From Hydra vulgaris (Eukaryota > Cnidaria > Hydrozoa > Anthoathecata > Hydridae), in NCBI RefSeq assembly GCF_038396675.1, contig NC_088921.1, positions 20,407,001 to 20,471,000 of the forward strand: a stretch of DNA of 64,000 nucleotides. The letters are read 5' to 3'. Every line of letters begins with the position of its first letter. Position 1 is the stretch's first letter. This document shows positions 52,665 through 61,720 of the stretch, piece after piece. The translations under genes were made by a program, and so were the position numbers. The notes beneath the pieces are model-generated. The model did no database searches. It saw only the letters and a program-made list of their open reading frames with translations, and was not told where the DNA came from.

Positions 52665-52845
52665 TAAGTCTGGTCATTAGGCCGGGCATTTGAATAGTAA
52701 ACGCATGACCATCACACCACAAGGCTGCTGGGGTCATGCTTTTCCGTTTCACTAGTTTAAAATAAATATTGTTGGCCAATAAGCCGCGCATTTAAAAAAT
52801 AAACGCATGTCCGTCGCAACCACTAGGCTACTGGGGACATGCTTT
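52665..52845 (-). repeat. K14 3' UTR two-unit repeat with U2-like hairpin
   Basis: The two units are side by side. Each contains GCATG(A/T)CC...GG(T/A)CATGC and a GGC(T/C)TA(T/A)TG(G/A)CC hairpin (complements of 52672-52683 and 52773-52784). This is the clearest view of the duplication. Confidence 0.7.
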
Positions 52846-52846
52846 T

Positions 52847-52848
<2 letters not shown>

Positions 52849-52913
<65 letters not shown>
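52849..52913. repeat. (TA)n microsatellite
   Basis: About 64 bp of uninterrupted TA dinucleotides followed by CACACACA, at the ORF2/3' UTR border of K14. Confidence 0.95.
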
Positions 52914-52922
<9 letters not shown>

Positions 52923-54015
52923 TAAATGGAAAAAGAAGTTCATTTCAAAACAGTTGTTTATTCATATAGTAAACACTAGATCTTGCTCGATTAGTTTTAA
53001 TACTGCAACGTTAATGGAAATCAAAGTATGAAACTTTTCAACATTATTTTGCGTTTATATTTCTCATATTTTATTTTTCCTATATATTTAATTTCTTTTA
53101 TAATGTTTTTAAATATTTTGGGCGGTAAAAGGATTTTATTTTCCATTACTTTCATGTTTCTTGAGCGCCATATATTAGTACTTATAATGTTTGTAATTGT
53201 TGTGATTAGTTTTGCTTTTGAGTCTAATCTCGATTATTTTTCAATGTTCCATTAAAAAAGAACCTGTATGGTGTTAAAGTTAGTCTGCGGCAAAAGTTTC
53301 TCATAAACATCCTTCAAACCATATTAAGTCGCTCGTGCAACTTTGTAATATACAAAAGAGTGTAATGTATTCTCGTTTCGGTTACAAAAAAGACAATTGG
53401 TATTGGCTCGCCCGCGGTTTTCAACCCACAGTTTGCATTTTTCCTGTGTGGGTAAATTGTTTCGAAACATTTTTCACTGAGTTTTTTGGGAAGGCCTTTA
53501 AGCATGATATCTGAAACACCTCCCGAGATTTTGTCCATAGCATAGTTTTGAAAATATTTTCCCAGAATATATGAGTTTTAACTAAATTTATAAAAACTTC
53601 TTTTGTTGTTATATTGTTTTCTTGAAAGAGTTTGTTTAGTCTTTCTAAATTCTACCACATCAACATAATAGCATGGCAGTTCTTTTAAAGATTTTGAAAA
53701 GTTTTCTCCAGTAGAAATCTCTGAATTTTTAATTGTAATAGCTTCAGCAACATTCGACTTTTCTGATACAGTTGTTTTATTTTCGGGTTGACCGTTGTGT
53801 TAATATCAAAGTGTAAGTCCGTCTACATTTTCAAAACGTGGTAATGGGTTGATAAATGGGTTCGTCCAATTTTTAATTAAAATTACAACGTTCCCTGTAA
53901 AGATTTCTTCACCGTGAACTTTCACACTTTGGCACTAAATGGAATCATACTGTCCACGTCCTTGAGCTAAATGATTGCCAAGTTTGTTGATAGCTTCTTT
54001 ACACTCATTTTACCC

Positions 54016-54062
54016 AAGAACAGATACTACACTTGATCTTAGCCATTTGGCCGAGAAGCGAT
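54016..54062 (-). ncRNA. U2: U2 snRNA, 5' part (nt 1-47), minus strand
   Basis: The complement reads ATCGCTTCTCGGCCAAATGG CTAAGATCAAGTGTAGTATC TGTTCTT, near-consensus with GTAGTA intact. K14 starts directly after. Confidence 0.93.
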
Positions 54063-54237
54063 AACTGAACACTGCAGACCTAGTCGGACTGACGCCGACT
54101 TCAACAATATACTTGTGATTTGAAATACTACGTCTAATCATTTTCGTCGTCATCATCAGCAGCATCATCATCAGCAGCTGAGACCATTGGTGATGTTGGA
54201 CACTCTAAAAGTCAAGAATTTTTTTTAATTTCAATCT
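54063..54237 (-). promoter_or_regulatory. U2 spacer, minus strand
   Basis: A complete 175-bp spacer: ACTGAACACTGCAGACCTAG, GTCGGACTGACGCCGACTTC, CATCATCAGCAGCATCATCA microsatellite, GGTGATGTTGGACACTCTAA. Confidence 0.8.
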
Positions 54238-54376
54238 GGACCGCGCTCAGCAGTAGTGCAAAGCCAAGGCAACCCGAGGTAAACCTATGATCCCGTGACC
54301 TAATGCCGAAAATCAAAATAATATATGAGCAGGATTGTGCCGGCGTACCAGATATTAAACTGATAAGAACAGATAC
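54238..54376 (-). ncRNA. U2: U2 snRNA, 3' part, minus strand
   Basis: The complement reads GTATCTGTTCTTATCAGTTT AATATCTGG ... GCGCGGTCC. The Sm-site region reads GATTTTCGG here, one change. It is preceded by the K15 poly(A). Confidence 0.92.
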
Positions 54377-54377
54377 T

Positions 54378-56295
54378 TTTTTTTTTTTAATCAACTAGGG
54401 ATACCTGCAGCTGATACCAGGCTTACACAGGGTCCTAGATAAAAGTTTGTTTTTTGTTTATTTAGAAAGGTGAATTTTTTTTTATTGCTTCTTTACTGGA
54501 GTTTAATACAGTCGCCAAGCTGAAAATAAGAAGCACTTATTTTAAAGATATTCTTTCAAAGATAATTAAAGTTATTTGTTAAGAAAATAAAGATATTTCT
54601 TAAGTTTTAGAATAATTTTATAATTTTTATATTAGTTTTTTAAATTTAATTTTTAATTTTTGTTTATGTGTTTTTTGATTTTTAATTTTTTATTATTATT
54701 ATTATTATATTTTTTAAAGATATTTTTCTAATACTATTCGTCACGGTTGTTTAATAAATTATTTGGCTTTCGATTTTGTTCTAATTTAGCCTCCTCCATT
54801 GCCTTTCGTCTATCTATTTTTTCTTGTTTGTATATTTTTTGTTTTTTTACTTTTTGTTCTTCATACTCTAGTCATCTTTCAAATTTTTCTTTTTCATACT
54901 CCGCTCTTCGATACTGAACATACCTTTTTAGATCGTTTTCGCTGCAATTATTTTTATCGAAACCGAAAAAGAAGTTTGCGTTATAACACCATATTTCCCT
55001 GTAAGTCATAGTTTCAAATTCTAAAGGGAGTACAACTCCAGATACCTTTATTTCTTTTCGTTCTTGTTTATAATTACTGCCGTAGTTTTGCATAGGTTGT
55101 TCTCCTTGTACTTCTTCAGTTGGTGTGTCAGTTATTTGCGGCAATTCTTCTTCATTGCTAGTGTCTGATATTTTAGGTTTAGCTGCGGAGTTTTCTATAA
55201 TGTTAGTTTCATTTATAACAGGCATTAATTTTATTTTCTTATTACTTTTTAGCTTTAATACTTTTTTAGTTTCTTGCAAACTATGAGGAAAGTTTTTAAC
55301 TCTATTTTTCGTAAGATTTTGAGTTTCACATTTTGAAGCTATTATGTTAACGGTCGACTCGTCTGTACACTTAGTTACAAATAAGTCTACGTGTTGTTCC
55401 TCTACATCTTTCATTGTCTCACATGGTATTTCTACGTCTTCCTACTTTTGTTTGTTTACTTTCTCTTCCTGAGGTACACTTCCTGCTCCCTCCTGTCCAG
55501 TATATATAGCTCTAACATTGTACCCCATAAGTTTTAGTTGTCTAGGTATTGGACGCTCTAATTTGCCCATAACGGCCACTATAATTCCAAAGAAATATGA
55601 CGTTTTGAATTTTGGAGTATGCCTGAAAACTGGCCTTGTGTGGATGTGTTTTCCATACACCAGTTCCTCTAATACTTTCTCTACGGGAAGAAACTTCTTT
55701 TCGAATCCAATAACTGACACTGCTACTCGCTTGGATATATTTCTAGTAGGTTTGGAGTTGTGAAAACGGTAGAGTTTACAATTTATAGTAAGACCTTTCT
55801 CTTGTAAAAGGTGTTTTGCTTAGTCAGATCTCATGACTATTTTGATCTCTCCGCCTCGTCCTCCGCAATTTTTGCGTCCAATATACTCAAAAAAGTGTTT
55901 TTTAAAGTGGCATGTCCGTTTGATGAAAAAGCTGTTGCTTGCGCATAGGTTTTTACTTTAACGTTGTTGTCAATAACGTTTAGGGGTAATGGACTTTTTA
56001 AAGCCATGGTAATAATACACCACGTGTATGTTTATTCCCTTAAAGAATATAAAGGCCAGTAGACCGTAAAAACTAAAAAAACACTAAACGCAATCCCACT
56101 TAAACGCCTACAAGCTAAAATTGCCGTAGCGGCAACCCGCTGTTGGGTAAGGTAAACCCTTAGTAATCACTAATGAGGTACGTAGACCTCACTAAAGGTG
56201 ATCACAAGCTCGTTGTTCCCACTCCGCTGTCCTACAGGCTCTGTATCTATACACTTTCCTCTGCAGTTTTTCTATCATAGTTTTTGAATTCTTTC
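54378..56295 (-). mobile_element. K15: ORF1-only U2-targeted retroelement (half-LINE)
   Basis: It is 1.9 kb. The 5' UTR (about 56290-56010) is GC-richer and shares the GGTCTACTGGCCTTTA segment with LINE copies. A long ORF1 spans 56007 to about 54740 with three frame changes. About 360 bp of AT-rich 3' region ends AAGCCTGGTATCAGCTGCAG GTATCCC, poly(A) and U2. No trace of endonuclease or RT. K9 has the same plan and a matching 3' end, so this looks like a non-autonomous subfamily comparable in layout to mammalian HAL1, not a one-off deletion. Confidence 0.68.
54740..56007 (-). pseudogene. K15 ORF1 (gag-like), broken
   Basis: ATG 56007 starts MALKSPLPLNVIDNNVKVKT YAQAT-type sequence. The frame 55720-55442 holds MSVIGFEKKFLPVEKVLEEL, VYGKHIHTRPVFRHTPKFKT and GYNVRAIYTGQEG. 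The frame 55414-54872 is an acidic middle (NEEELPQITDTPTEEVQGEQ) with IWCYNANFFFGFDKNNCSEN and a basic coiled C-terminus (RRAEYEKEKFER; EEQKVKKQKIYKQEKIDRRK in the next frame). Longer than LINE-copy ORF1s, with a distinct C-terminal half shared with K9. Confidence 0.65.
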
Positions 56296-56299
56296 TTAT

Positions 56300-57170
56300 T
56301 CTGAATATGAATGGTCATAATACAAAAGAGCTGAAGGCGAATATAAATTTATTGATTTATATTCGCCTTCAGCTCCTTTGTATTGTAACCATTCATATTT
56401 TTTGTATATTTTAAATGCTTTTTGTTCTTCATTAGTACAGTTCAGTCTATCGAAGTTTTTAAATACTTTTCAGTTGTAATCCACTTTTTCAATATGGTGC
56501 ATTTTATGAAATTCTCTAGGAACTTCACATTCTTTTTCACTACTTTCTTCTTCCCTACCATCACTGTCGTTACTAGTATTCTCATTTTTACTATCATCGT
56601 CATCTTTACTATTACCGTCATCGCCATTATCTTCTTTACTATCTTTTTCGTTCCTTTCATCTACTGCGCTTCGTTGTCACTGATTTAGTTATCACCTTAC
56701 GTTAAAGGGTTTTTTTAAGGGCACTATATTGGTTTATGAAGTTGTTGTTGGATGCAGATTGTGCGTATGTTTTATTTGCAACTTGCGCATAGGATTTGGT
56801 CTTGGCTGTAACAGCCACCATATCAGTATCTATTTCCATGGATCTTCTTGGGTCTAATAGTAACATGGTAAAATAGTACTAACCGCACAATATAACTCTC
56901 AATAACTCCGTCGCTCTGAGGCCAGTGGACCTCTAAAGAGGTCTAACCAACCTCTTTATACTCACACACACTCTATTTAGCTCACTGAGATTTACGATCC
57001 CTATAACCTCTCAGTCACTCAATACTCAAAAAAGCCAGAAGACTTATAAAACACTCGTCCTTGCAACCCGTGGAAGGAGCAAGGTTATACTCTATACAAC
57101 GCTCAGAAGGCCAGTAGATCTTCTTTATACAAGTTAGGATCACTAGCTCGCCCAATTAAACTAAGAATAA
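56300..57170 (-). mobile_element. K16: 5' portion of a U2-family element (5' UTR + ORF1)
   Basis: It follows directly after a U2 5' half (57171-57216). The 5' UTR includes TCCACTGGCCTCAGAGCGAC and AGTCTTCTGGCTTTTTTGAG segments. ORF1 starts at ATG 56866 (MLLLDPRRSMEIDTDMVAVT then KTKSYAQVANKTYAQSA). A deletion near 56710 joins an acidic C-terminal part (SKDDDDSKNENTSNDSDGRE; FHKMHHIEKVDYN) that ends in the palindrome at 56304-56399. It is cut there by K15. No ORF2. Confidence 0.65.
56304..56399. repeat. 96-bp palindrome (45-bp arms, 6-nt loop)
   Basis: The left arm 56304-56348 and the right arm 56355-56399 match at 42 of 45 positions as inverted copies. The loop is TTATTG. The arm is coding-like on the minus strand (YEWLQYKGAEGEYK, end of K16 ORF1), so the palindrome arose by inverted duplication of the element's own sequence. 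Confidence 0.85.
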
Positions 57171-57216
57171 AGAACAGATACTACACTTGATCTTAGCCAT
57201 TAGGCCGAGAAGCGAT
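57171..57216 (-). ncRNA. U2: U2 snRNA 5' part (nt 1-46) lacking its promoter
   Basis: The complement is consensus ATCGCTTCTCGGCCTAATGG CTAAGATCAAGTGTAGTATC TGTTCT. It is preceded not by the usual promoter block but by poly(A)-GTATCTATTCA (57217-57240). The absence of a promoter and the exact start at U2 +1 suggest this piece came in as RNA-derived leader of K16. Confidence 0.9.
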
Positions 57217-57228
57217 TGAATAGATACT

Positions 57229-57480
57229 TTTTTTTTTTTTTTTATTAAATAATATTTACGTTTATAGTCTATTATTTAATCGTCTTCTTCTTATCCAAAT
57301 AATGCATAAGAACATCGTCGTTGCCACAAGGAAACTACATAATGTGACCAATGGAGCGTCATGATATCGCAAGTAGTTTACGATACGCGGCGGCCTAGTT
57401 CTGTTTTGCATTTTGCGGTTACGCGTTATCGCCAGTTCTTTTTTCAAATTTTTTTAAAAAAAGAAAAAAAAAAAAATTAA
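57229..57480 (-). mobile_element. X: short polyadenylated insert at the U2 site with membrane-protein ORF
   Basis: It lies between a U2 5' part (57481-57583) and GTATCT + U2 (57171-57228). Read leftward, it has a T/A-rich start, about 200 bp of higher-GC sequence, AATATTATTTAATAAA and an A-run (57228-57243). It has no similarity that I can see to K elements. The structure of 5' U2 junction, body, poly(A) and target scrap is that of an RNA inserted in trans by the K machinery: either a processed host mRNA or an unrecognised SINE-like element. Confidence 0.55.
57262..57408 (-). CDS. Small single-pass membrane protein ORF in insert X (48 aa)
   Basis: The first ATG (about 57408-57405) begins MQNRTRPPRIVNYLRYHDAP. 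It is followed by one hydrophobic span, LVTLCSFLVATTMFLCIIWI, and a basic tail, RRRRLNNRL, then stop. Basic residues on both sides of one helix look like a small membrane protein. The frame is open upstream for 13 more codons without ATG. The family is not recognised. It could be a retrocopy of a host small-protein mRNA, or chance. Confidence 0.35.
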   Translation of the reverse strand, partial: QNRTRPPRIVNYLRYHDAPLVTLCSFLVATTMFLCIIWIRRRRLNNRL

Positions 57481-57583
57481 ACAGATACTACACTTGATCA
57501 TAGCCATAACGGGATAACTATAGAGATAACTGGATAACAAACTATAGAGATAAACTGGATAACAATAGAGATAACAGGATAAC
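57481..57583 (-). ncRNA. U2: U2 snRNA 5' part, minus strand, expanded by a GATAAC minisatellite
   Basis: The complement starts ATCGCC then a GTTATC(C/T)-rich repeat (AGAGATAACTGGATAACA-type units, 57509-57578) in place of stem-loop I. It returns to U2 with ATGGCTATGATCAAGTGTAG TATCTGTT, followed by insert X. The promoter block upstream is intact. Confidence 0.8.
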
Positions 57584-57766
57584 TTGGCGATAACTGAACA
57601 CTGCAGACATAGTCGGACTGACGCCGTCTTCAACAATGTACTTGTGGCTTGAATTAGTAATAATCATTTTCGTCGTCATCATCAGCAGCATCATCATCAT
57701 CAGCAGCCGTGATCATTGGCCATGTTGGACACTCTAAAAGTCATCAATTTTTTTTATTTTCAATCT
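57584..57766 (-). promoter_or_regulatory. U2 spacer, minus strand
   Basis: A complete 183-bp spacer with CTGAACACTGCAGACATAGT, GACTGACGCCGTCTTCAACA, an extended CATCATCAGCAGCATCATCA microsatellite and GGCCATGTTGGACACTCTAA. Confidence 0.8.
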
Positions 57767-57916
57767 GGGCCGCGCTCAGCAGTATTTCAAAGCCGAGGCG
57801 ACCCGTGGTCAGTGCAAGGTAAACCTATGATCCCATAACCTGATGCCAAAAATCAGATTAATTTGTGAGCCGGAATGTGCCGGCGTACCAGATAATAAAC
57901 TGATAAGAACAGATAC
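57767..57916 (-). ncRNA. U2: U2 snRNA, 3' part, minus strand
   Basis: The complement reads AGTATCTGTTCTTATCAGTT TATTATCTGG ... GATTTTTGG ... GCGCGGCCC. It is preceded by the long A-run ending K17. Confidence 0.93.
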
Positions 57917-60605
57917 TTTTTTTTTTTTTTTACTTTTTTTTTTTTTTTGCAGATAATTACATATATTTCAATATAAAGTATTTACAACAGGAGTATATTT
58001 ACAATGAAGGGGGAAGTAATCATTTAAAATAGTATGTATTTTATTAAGATTGGTTTGCTTTTATTTTTTAATTTTATGCTTTTTCTTTATTCATTTTTAT
58101 TTTTATATTACTAAAACGAAAAACGAAGATGTTAAAAAACGAATAAAAAAAATTTGAAATAATTCCACACTAAGTCTTAAGAAAGCATATAACAAAATAA
58201 AACATAATGACTTTAAAAATATATATGTCTGGTTATTAACCCAGGCTGTTATAAAAAATTCACATATCCATTAAAACCACCAGGTTAAGCAGAACATGTT
58301 CGTTCATCGTGTTTTTATAATATATATTGCTGGCCATTAAGCCGCATTTAAAATATTAGCATGTCCGTCACACCACAAAAGCTGCTGGACACATGCTTTT
58401 TCGTTTGATATGTAAAAAGAATATACAAATATACAGATTAAATAAAACATGGTTGAAATTTATTCCTTTAACAAAGAACACTAGGTTTTGGGTACTCTCA
58501 TCGCTTATCGCGTTGTTAATTAAAAATTGTTCGTGAAATATTTCCACGTTGTTTTTCCTTAAATATATGTTGCAATTTGTCTTCCATAGTTTTGTAATTT
58601 CTTTTTTAATGACCTGTACTACTCTTGCAGAGGGTATCATTTTGTTTTCTTTTAGTTTCATGTTTCTTGCCCACCATAACTTTGTAGTTAACACGTTGGC
58701 CAGGATTAAAGCTATTTTATTAGTGTGGTCCTTCTATGACAAGTGGTCTATAGTTGTCAGAATGACCGCACGAACTATGTTGAAGTTATGCTCTGTTATG
58801 AGCTTTTCATGAACATTTTTAAAGGCTTTTTATACCGATCTAGTTTTCTTGCAGTGGATAAACAGGTGTAACGTGTTTTCCACTGCACCGCAGGTTTTGC
58901 AGTTAGCGTTTCCCCGTCCTCTGTTTTTCCTCCAACTCTGAATTTTCTCCCGAGTCAGAAGTGAATTTGTTAGTATTCTCTATAGGACGTTTTTGCTAGG
59001 TCCACTGGCAAAGGATTTAAAACTTCTCTCCCATATTTTTTTCTACGAAAGTGATTTTTGGTAGTTTTGCATTCTAGGCCATTTATATTTTTTGGATGTG
59101 TATGTTTTCGTCAAACTTCCTGACAATCGCATATATGTTTTTGGAGTTTTTAGTTTTTGTTTCAAAAATTTCATCGTTGGTTTTAATTATCTCATCAACA
59201 TCTTTTTAATAAAAGGGGAGGTCATTAATTGATTTTGGAAAGTTGTTTCTGGTTGAAAAAAACAGGGAAAGGTAATTAGTTTTTGCTCCTCTCGTTAGGT
59301 GGTGGGCTAAATAGTAGTTTTGGATGAAACAAGACTTGTGAGAGTTATCTTGTTCCTATATTGAAAAAATTTTATTGGCTTGAAGGGCTAGGCACTGCTT
59401 TTTGGTATTAAGGATGCCTAGTCCTCCTTTATGAGTGGGTATATTAAAGATGTCATATTCTAATGGTTCCGCGTAATTGCTATGCTAGAGGTACGCGGAT
59501 ATTTCTTTTTTTAGTTGTTTTGAAATTGTTTTGCTGACTGGGAAGCCGTTGGCTACGAATCATACCTTTGAGAGTGCAAGAGTGTTCACAAAAACATCCT
59601 TGCATCTCAAAGATATGTTCGTGTATTTAAATTTTTTTCATAAAGCTTTCAACGGCTTTCTTCCAATTCACGCTAGCTGTGTAAGCTAGGTCGATGTGGA
59701 AGGTTATTCCTGAAATTTTGATGCCGGTAGCGTTGGGTTTTCCGTATATATTAATTATTTTGATCACAAAATTTTTTAGTTTTAAATTTGTAGCAAGAAT
59801 TCTCCCGTTTTCATCTTGTGTAATTTCGTTAAAAATAATTTCTTTTTTGGTTAAAATGGCCACACCGCGCTCTTTTTGGATCCCATTATTCCAAAGAGAT
59901 TTTCCTTAGGTTTGGTGTTTCCATTCATTCGACCATTTCAAATGATTTTGTTCGGAAATATGCGTTTCTTGTAAGCGAATTACGTCGTAGTCCGAATTAT
60001 TTAGAAATCGAACATTTTTGTTTCTTTTGGTCTCAGTTTAGAGACCATTTACATTTAGCGTGAGAGTTCTTACGTACACTTTTTCTTAAAAAAGCAAAAA
60101 ACATTTAAATTCAAATTTAAAGTTAAAAAGAGTTTTAAAAAGACATAAATTAGGTTTTCAAACGTGCGCATATCAATAAAGTAAAGAAAAAAAATCGTAA
60201 ATAATAAAAAAATAAATCACCCTGATCCCAAGGTACCATCTTTTTTTTTATTAAATCGCTTTGTTTGTTCCTTGTTTTCAGCTGTTTTATGTGTTTTTCG
60301 CTTTTTGTTCTTACGTTTGTTTTTCTTTGTTATAAAGGGTGTATTGTTTAATACCGTGGAGTCGTCAGAATCATGGGTGCTCTGCATATCGTCGGGGTCT
60401 TCGTTTGTTTCGTTAGTTTGTTGAGGTTTCTTCGTTGGTTCTTGTGGGTTTATTTCGAGTGTACTTGTTGCTGGGGTTAGTGGTGTTGGTTCAACATTAT
60501 TCGGAGGAGCTGTTGTTTGGGGAATTTTCATTGGAGTTTCGACTTGTGGTGGTGGTGGTGACGGTGCTGTTGTGTTCTTCTTGGCTTTTCCAGTTTTCTT
60601 TCCAG
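57917..60605 (-). mobile_element. K17: U2-targeted LINE, 5' truncated, internal deletion, intact 3' end
   Basis: It begins inside the ORF1 C-terminus (joined to K18 at about 60605). The ORF2 start follows at about 60085 (TLNVNGL; YDVIRLQETHISEQN, about 59990-59945), then AILTKKEIIFNEITQDENGR. A deletion at about 59720 joins GKPNATGIKISGITFHIDLA to the post-RT region, so most of the endonuclease and all RT are missing. The post-RT region runs to 58368 (C-terminal frame 58694-58368). The 3' UTR has two repeat units (58205-58400) and a T-rich (poly(A)) end at 57917-57950. Confidence 0.78.
58205..58400 (-). repeat. K17 3' UTR two-unit repeat with U2-like hairpin
   Basis: GCATGTGTCCAGCAGCTTTT GTGGTGTGACGGACATGC is followed by GCGGCTTAATGGCCAGCAAT (58331-58346 complement), then a diverged second unit. 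Same plan as K12. Confidence 0.65.
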
Positions 60606-60771
60606 TCACTTTGTTGATAGGTAATGCATTTGCTAGATACCAGATTTTGGATAAGGCTAGTGTATTAACTAGGATTCCCTTAGTCTTTAGTGAGACATTT
60701 CTAAATTTAAGGTTGTTGATTTTACTTTTCAATTTTGTTATGGCTATCGGCCAGTTGAATTTAGCAGTCAA
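60217..60771 (-). pseudogene. Chimeric open frame: LINE ORF2 tail fused to ORF1 tail
   Basis: The 184-aa frame starts as K18 ORF2 post-RT sequence (FNWPIAITKLKSKINNLKFR, NTLALSKIWYLANALPINK). From about 60605 it continues in frame as the K17 ORF1 C-terminus, rich in Pro/Thr (SPPPPQVETPMKIPQTTAPP) and then Lys (KKNKRKNKKRKTHKTAENKE). The K18/K17 junction happens to keep the frame. No evidence that it is expressed. Confidence 0.6.
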
Positions 60772-61507
60772 TCCATGGTCATCATAAAATGCTATATCAA
60801 AATTTTCGAACCATTTTCATTTGACCATATTATATTGTGATTGACGTGATATCCTATTTTATAGTATTCATCGTACTTTTGGTAGTTAAAATCACCTAGA
60901 GCCAGGGGCCTAGTTTTATTACCCTCTATTAATGTTAGAGTCGGTTGCATCCTCAAAATCAGTGAGTACTTTGAAAAGCTCATTAATTGAGCGCGAATTC
61001 CAAATAAAGGTGGTGGTATCAGCAGCATATTGCATAACCATAATTTGCTCTTTTTTACCAGGGAGTGACAGACCTTCAATTTTTTTGTTTTTACTTATTG
61101 TTAGTTATAATGTCTCCGCTGAAATACAGTATAGGATGAGTGAGATTGGATCTCCTTGTCTCACACCCCGATTAATTTGGAAAGGTTGACCCAGATATCC
61201 GTTGTTAATGATCAGAGATTACGATTTTATCATCGTGTTTTTAGTTGCTGTAATAAAGTTGTTTCCAAGGTTGAATTTTTCAAGTACTAGGTACATGAGT
61301 TCTCTATCTAGCTTGTCAAAGATTTTCTTTAGGTCTATAGTAATAATTTGGCTCTCAATATTTTTCTGGTTCGAATATTTAATTATGTCCCTATTTAAAA
61401 ATAAATTAGAGAAGATGTTTCTCCCTTGCACAGAACAAGTTTGGGTTGGTCTGAGAATTATTTCTTATATTTTAAGTAATCTAAGTGCTAGGGTTTTAGT
61501 AAGTATA

Positions 61508-61600
61508 TAGTATATATTAAGTATATATATATATATATATAGTATATATATATATTATTATATATTATTATATATTAATATATATAGTATATATATATAA

Positions 61601-61656
<56 letters not shown>

Positions 61657-61720
61657 TATAGTTTATATTAAGTATATATATATATATAGTATATAATAAG
61701 TATATATTATAGTGGACGCA
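61508..61720. repeat. Interrupted (TA)n microsatellite within K18 RT
   Basis: About 210 bp of TA repeats with AAG and GTA interruptions, placed between the NWQPIS box and the LTKTLALRL segment of the RT. It expanded inside the element after insertion. Confidence 0.9.

Larger units (their letters stand above)
51985..54015 (-). mobile_element. K14: U2-targeted LINE, internally deleted, both junctions present
   Basis: It lies between U2 5' nt ~47 (54016) and the U2 3' part (51984). Only about 2 kb remains: a 5' piece without recognisable ORF1 core (54015-53770), then the post-RT region of ORF2 (about 53650-53030, frame 53538-53314 with GLPKKLSEKCFETIYPHRKN and a Cys stretch). The 3' UTR has two repeat units (52665-52845) separated from ORF2 by a (TA)n tract. 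A long AT-rich tail (52600-51995) follows. Confidence 0.78.

Noticed and set aside
52807-53031. Open frame with an (IY)n stretch
   Set aside because: It is a translation of the (TA)n microsatellite.
56442-56660. 72-aa Lys/Val/Met-rich frame
   Set aside because: It is a shifted reading of the acidic K16 ORF1 tail (SKDDDDSKNENTSND) and an artefact of the repetitive codons.
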